Shown piece by piece: positions 61,954 through 64,000 of a stretch of 64,000 nt of DNA. Source of the DNA: Ptychodera flava (lineage: Eukaryota; Hemichordata; Enteropneusta; Ptychoderidae); NCBI RefSeq assembly GCF_041260155.1, contig NC_091928.1, positions 28,700,388 to 28,764,387 on the forward strand, read 5' to 3'. The first letter of the stretch is position 1. Every line of letters starts with the position of its first letter. Below the pieces are notes generated by a model. It was not told the origin of the DNA. It saw nothing but the letters and a program-made list of their open reading frames with translations, and searched no databases. A program made the position numbers and the translations under genes.

Positions 61954-62604
61954 TATTAAAAATTCCTCTCTATATACATTTCCTAGCTGTTTTATCTCTG
62001 AAATAAGGGTGATTGTGTGAATTAATTTTTTTACACTTGACGCCTCGTAAACATAAAGCTATTCTGCAACAGGTTATCATTGAAGTTCATTATTGTTAAT
62101 TCTATTTGGGACAGAGAGTTCGGCAATCTTCTTTTGCGCACGTCCATTGTTTGAAAAGTCAAAACTCTATATGAAAGCATGAAATACAAAAGCTTACCTC
62201 GATTTAAAGAGACGTTTATCATAATTGTTAACTCAACATTTATGTATCCTTATGCCAGCCATGAGAAATAACACAGCATTTTTCGTTAGAGCTTTCACTG
62301 TACTTCGACTCATCATAACCAACACGTGACGTCTCCCGATGAACAGACTTTGTTTGTACTTGAAACCTATATTCACTTTAGTAACAACTTACCCCTTGGT
62401 CCGTCCTTCTTAAAGCATTCCATGGCATCTTTATACACTTCAGATAACCAAGGGATTCCCTCGCACTTTAGAGCCAATGCGCCCCCGCCTCCTGTTGTAC
62501 AGAGGGCTCTGTGTCTGTCAGGGGGTAAGTAGAACGTATTGTTTTCTAAGTCTGCTTCAACTATCCTGGCAACGGCCATTGCTGCAAGCCACTCACGGAC
62601 GTAC
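57908..62604 (-). CDS. SAM-dependent methyltransferase gene E (exons 2-4; divergent, partial)
   Basis: Exons 62393-62604, 60873-60992 and 57908-58479 have the same lengths (212, 120, 572 nt) and phases as gene C exons 2-4, with canonical junctions. Exon 4 has motif [27 protein letters not shown] and a FYCRKLK C-terminus. Exon 3 begins [11 protein letters not shown], where the others have GVPYSKYTLHP. Protein divergence from B-D is clear throughout, so this is an older paralogue. Exon 1 was not found up to 64000 and probably lies beyond the window. Introns are moderate and carry microsatellites only. Confidence 0.85.
59892..60248. repeat. Compound (CATC)n/(CATA)n/(CATG)n microsatellite
   Basis: About 355 bp of tetranucleotide repeats in gene E intron 3: a CATC block, long CATA blocks and an internal CATG block at about 60137-60182. 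The long HTYIHTYI and YVCMYVCM open frames are artefacts of it. Confidence 0.95.
61586..61735. repeat. (TA)n-rich tract in gene E intron 2
   Basis: Interrupted TA repeats with two copies of an ATAATACATATTTATAT unit. Confidence 0.9.
61848..61949. repeat. (TA)n microsatellite in gene E intron 2
   Basis: Nearly pure TA, preceded by CTATAT units. Confidence 0.9.
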
Positions 62605-63739
62605 CTAGTCAGAAATTGTTGACACAAAATAGAGTGAACAGAGAAAATATTAGAAATTCTAACAGAAAACACTAGATCATTGTTCCATCGCCGAAGGGAT
62701 ATTTAGAATTATATATAGAATCATCTACAATGCCTTCACTGCTAACCGTCAATTTTATTTTTTAATTATTGAAAAAATACATTTGTGCAGGGACTGTCAA
62801 GGTGGAGATGTCCATGTTTACATGGTGTACTGCAATGTTTGTGCTGTTTGTTGTTGTGTTGATTCTCTTCATATACTAACTGTCACAAAGGGTACAGTTT
62901 CAAATCTCCGTAAGAGACAACCGGCTAATTTGACCCCTCCACTCCCCCGCTCATGCTCGTTTTTCACCACTAGAATAAGCTACATCAAACATATACTGCT
63001 ACAGTACTTAAGAAGATTCGGCAATTTGATAGGATAACTTACAAATTATTTTTAAAATCTTTATATCAAAGCCCCAATAGCTGTATCTTTCAGCATGGTT
63101 TTATGATTTTACTTTCAAGCTAAAATTACTTTGTGAGAATGTGCTAATTTTAGGTGTGTGTGTGCACTTATTATTAACTGCCCGCTGGGACTGCACATGC
63201 ACTTTCGAACAAGATAAAGATTACACTGCGATTAAATGTTTGCTCAAACATTAAATCGCAGCCCCAGGCGGAAAAGCAAGACCGTTGATACTGTGCATAT
63301 CTGCATTGAAATCTTAACATAAACTGAACAGAGTAGTCCAATGTAATGCACAGGGTAAATTTTTTCAACCATGACATTGTATACTCTGTTTCCTTGAGAT
63401 ATTACCAACTTTTGAAAATGTCGGGAAATCAAAATGACCGTTAAAATTTTGATTCACTCGTCAAATGTTTCACAGAGGAATGGTTTCCTAATGCAGTAAA
63501 AGCCGGTATCCCTTCAATGGGTAGAAGTCAGAGAAAACCAGGAGAGAATAGGAAGATCAACAAGAAGTCTAGAATAAGGGGTCAGGGAGACCTACATCGA
63601 TAGCTCACTATATACATAATATACCGCCCGTACTACGCATCAAATTTGGACTTTACAACCATAAGTTGGAGGGCAAATATCATAATGTTGAATGGCTCAA
63701 TGGTGGCTATATTTACCCTGATTCGTTGTTTTTTATCAG

Positions 63740-63905
63740 TCCATCATCCAACGGGCGTTAGCCCAAATACAGGATGAGGTACGCATAACCCACTAACCCC
63801 AATGGAGCACTGAGGAGTAAAGTGCCTTGCTCAGGGGCACAACACCGTGCTAGTGCCTTGAACTCACTGTCCTCCGACAGTGAGTCCATTACTCTGGACC
63901 TACCG
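63740..63905 (-). repeat. Dispersed repeat, possibly SINE-like
   Basis: Contains GTGCCTTGCTCAGGGGCAC and, on the minus strand, GAGTTCAAGGC, which resembles a degenerate tRNA B box. The CTTGCTCAGGGGCACAACA type of motif is widespread in repeats of fishes and marine invertebrates. The boundaries are not clear. The window then ends in ATTACACCTCACCTAG, which resembles the repeat motif at about 6260-6276. Confidence 0.35.
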
Positions 63906-64000
63906 GGTGTTGGTTTTCTGGCCAACACAAATATCAATATGCTAAATGTGGTTTATATATGTCTTTATTACACCTCACCTAGTACTGATCTCGTGATAAA

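Noticed and set aside
62700-64000. Exon 1 of gene E
   Set aside because: I searched the minus strand by eye for the MSESQ-type exon and its donor and found nothing; it probably lies beyond the window.

Overview
The window is animal nuclear DNA, probably from a marine invertebrate deuterostome (hemichordate or amphioxus-like; not resolved further). The genes have introns with GT-AG junctions, intergenic DNA is AT-rich with long (TA)n, (TC)n and (ATAC)n tracts, and there are LINEs, a Penelope-like element, many TIR transposons and no prokaryotic gene layout.

The only host genes I can support are a minus-strand tandem array of one SAM-dependent methyltransferase family (Rv2258c-like: N-terminal winged-helix-type region followed by a class I Rossmann domain). 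Each complete copy has four coding exons of nearly fixed size (173, 212, 120 and 569-572 nt) with the same intron phases. From left to right: gene A (exon 1 only, 4132-4304; the rest lies left of the window or is lost), gene B (8203-12976), gene C (16047-19403), gene D (29915-53027) and a more divergent gene E (exons 2-4, 57908-62604; exon 1 presumably beyond the right edge). B, C and D read open through all four exons with intact splice sites. C spans 3.4 kb but D spans 23 kb because its introns have filled with transposons. Degenerate plus-strand copies of exon 1 lie head-to-head upstream of C and D.

Because the copies are paralogous, insertions can be placed by comparing them. These include several G-rich TIR elements with 3-bp TWA target duplications, two TTAA-type elements, two 5'-truncated LINEs (21146-25166 and 31178-35109), two non-autonomous elements carrying ~150-bp tandem repeats, a Penelope-like element with a GIY-YIG endonuclease and a hammerhead-like 3' motif (37480-45990), and a separate reverse-transcriptase fragment (36378-37094).

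The most interesting object is a 6.0-kb DNA transposon (38054-44081) inserted in the Penelope-like element, with ~35-bp terminal inverted repeats and a TAA target duplication. It carries one spliced gene (four exons, ~1,140 codons) with a candidate DDE triad and a cysteine-rich C-terminal region. I cannot assign it to a named superfamily. The rest of the window (1-2230, most of 54000-57900, 62700-63740) shows no convincing genes.
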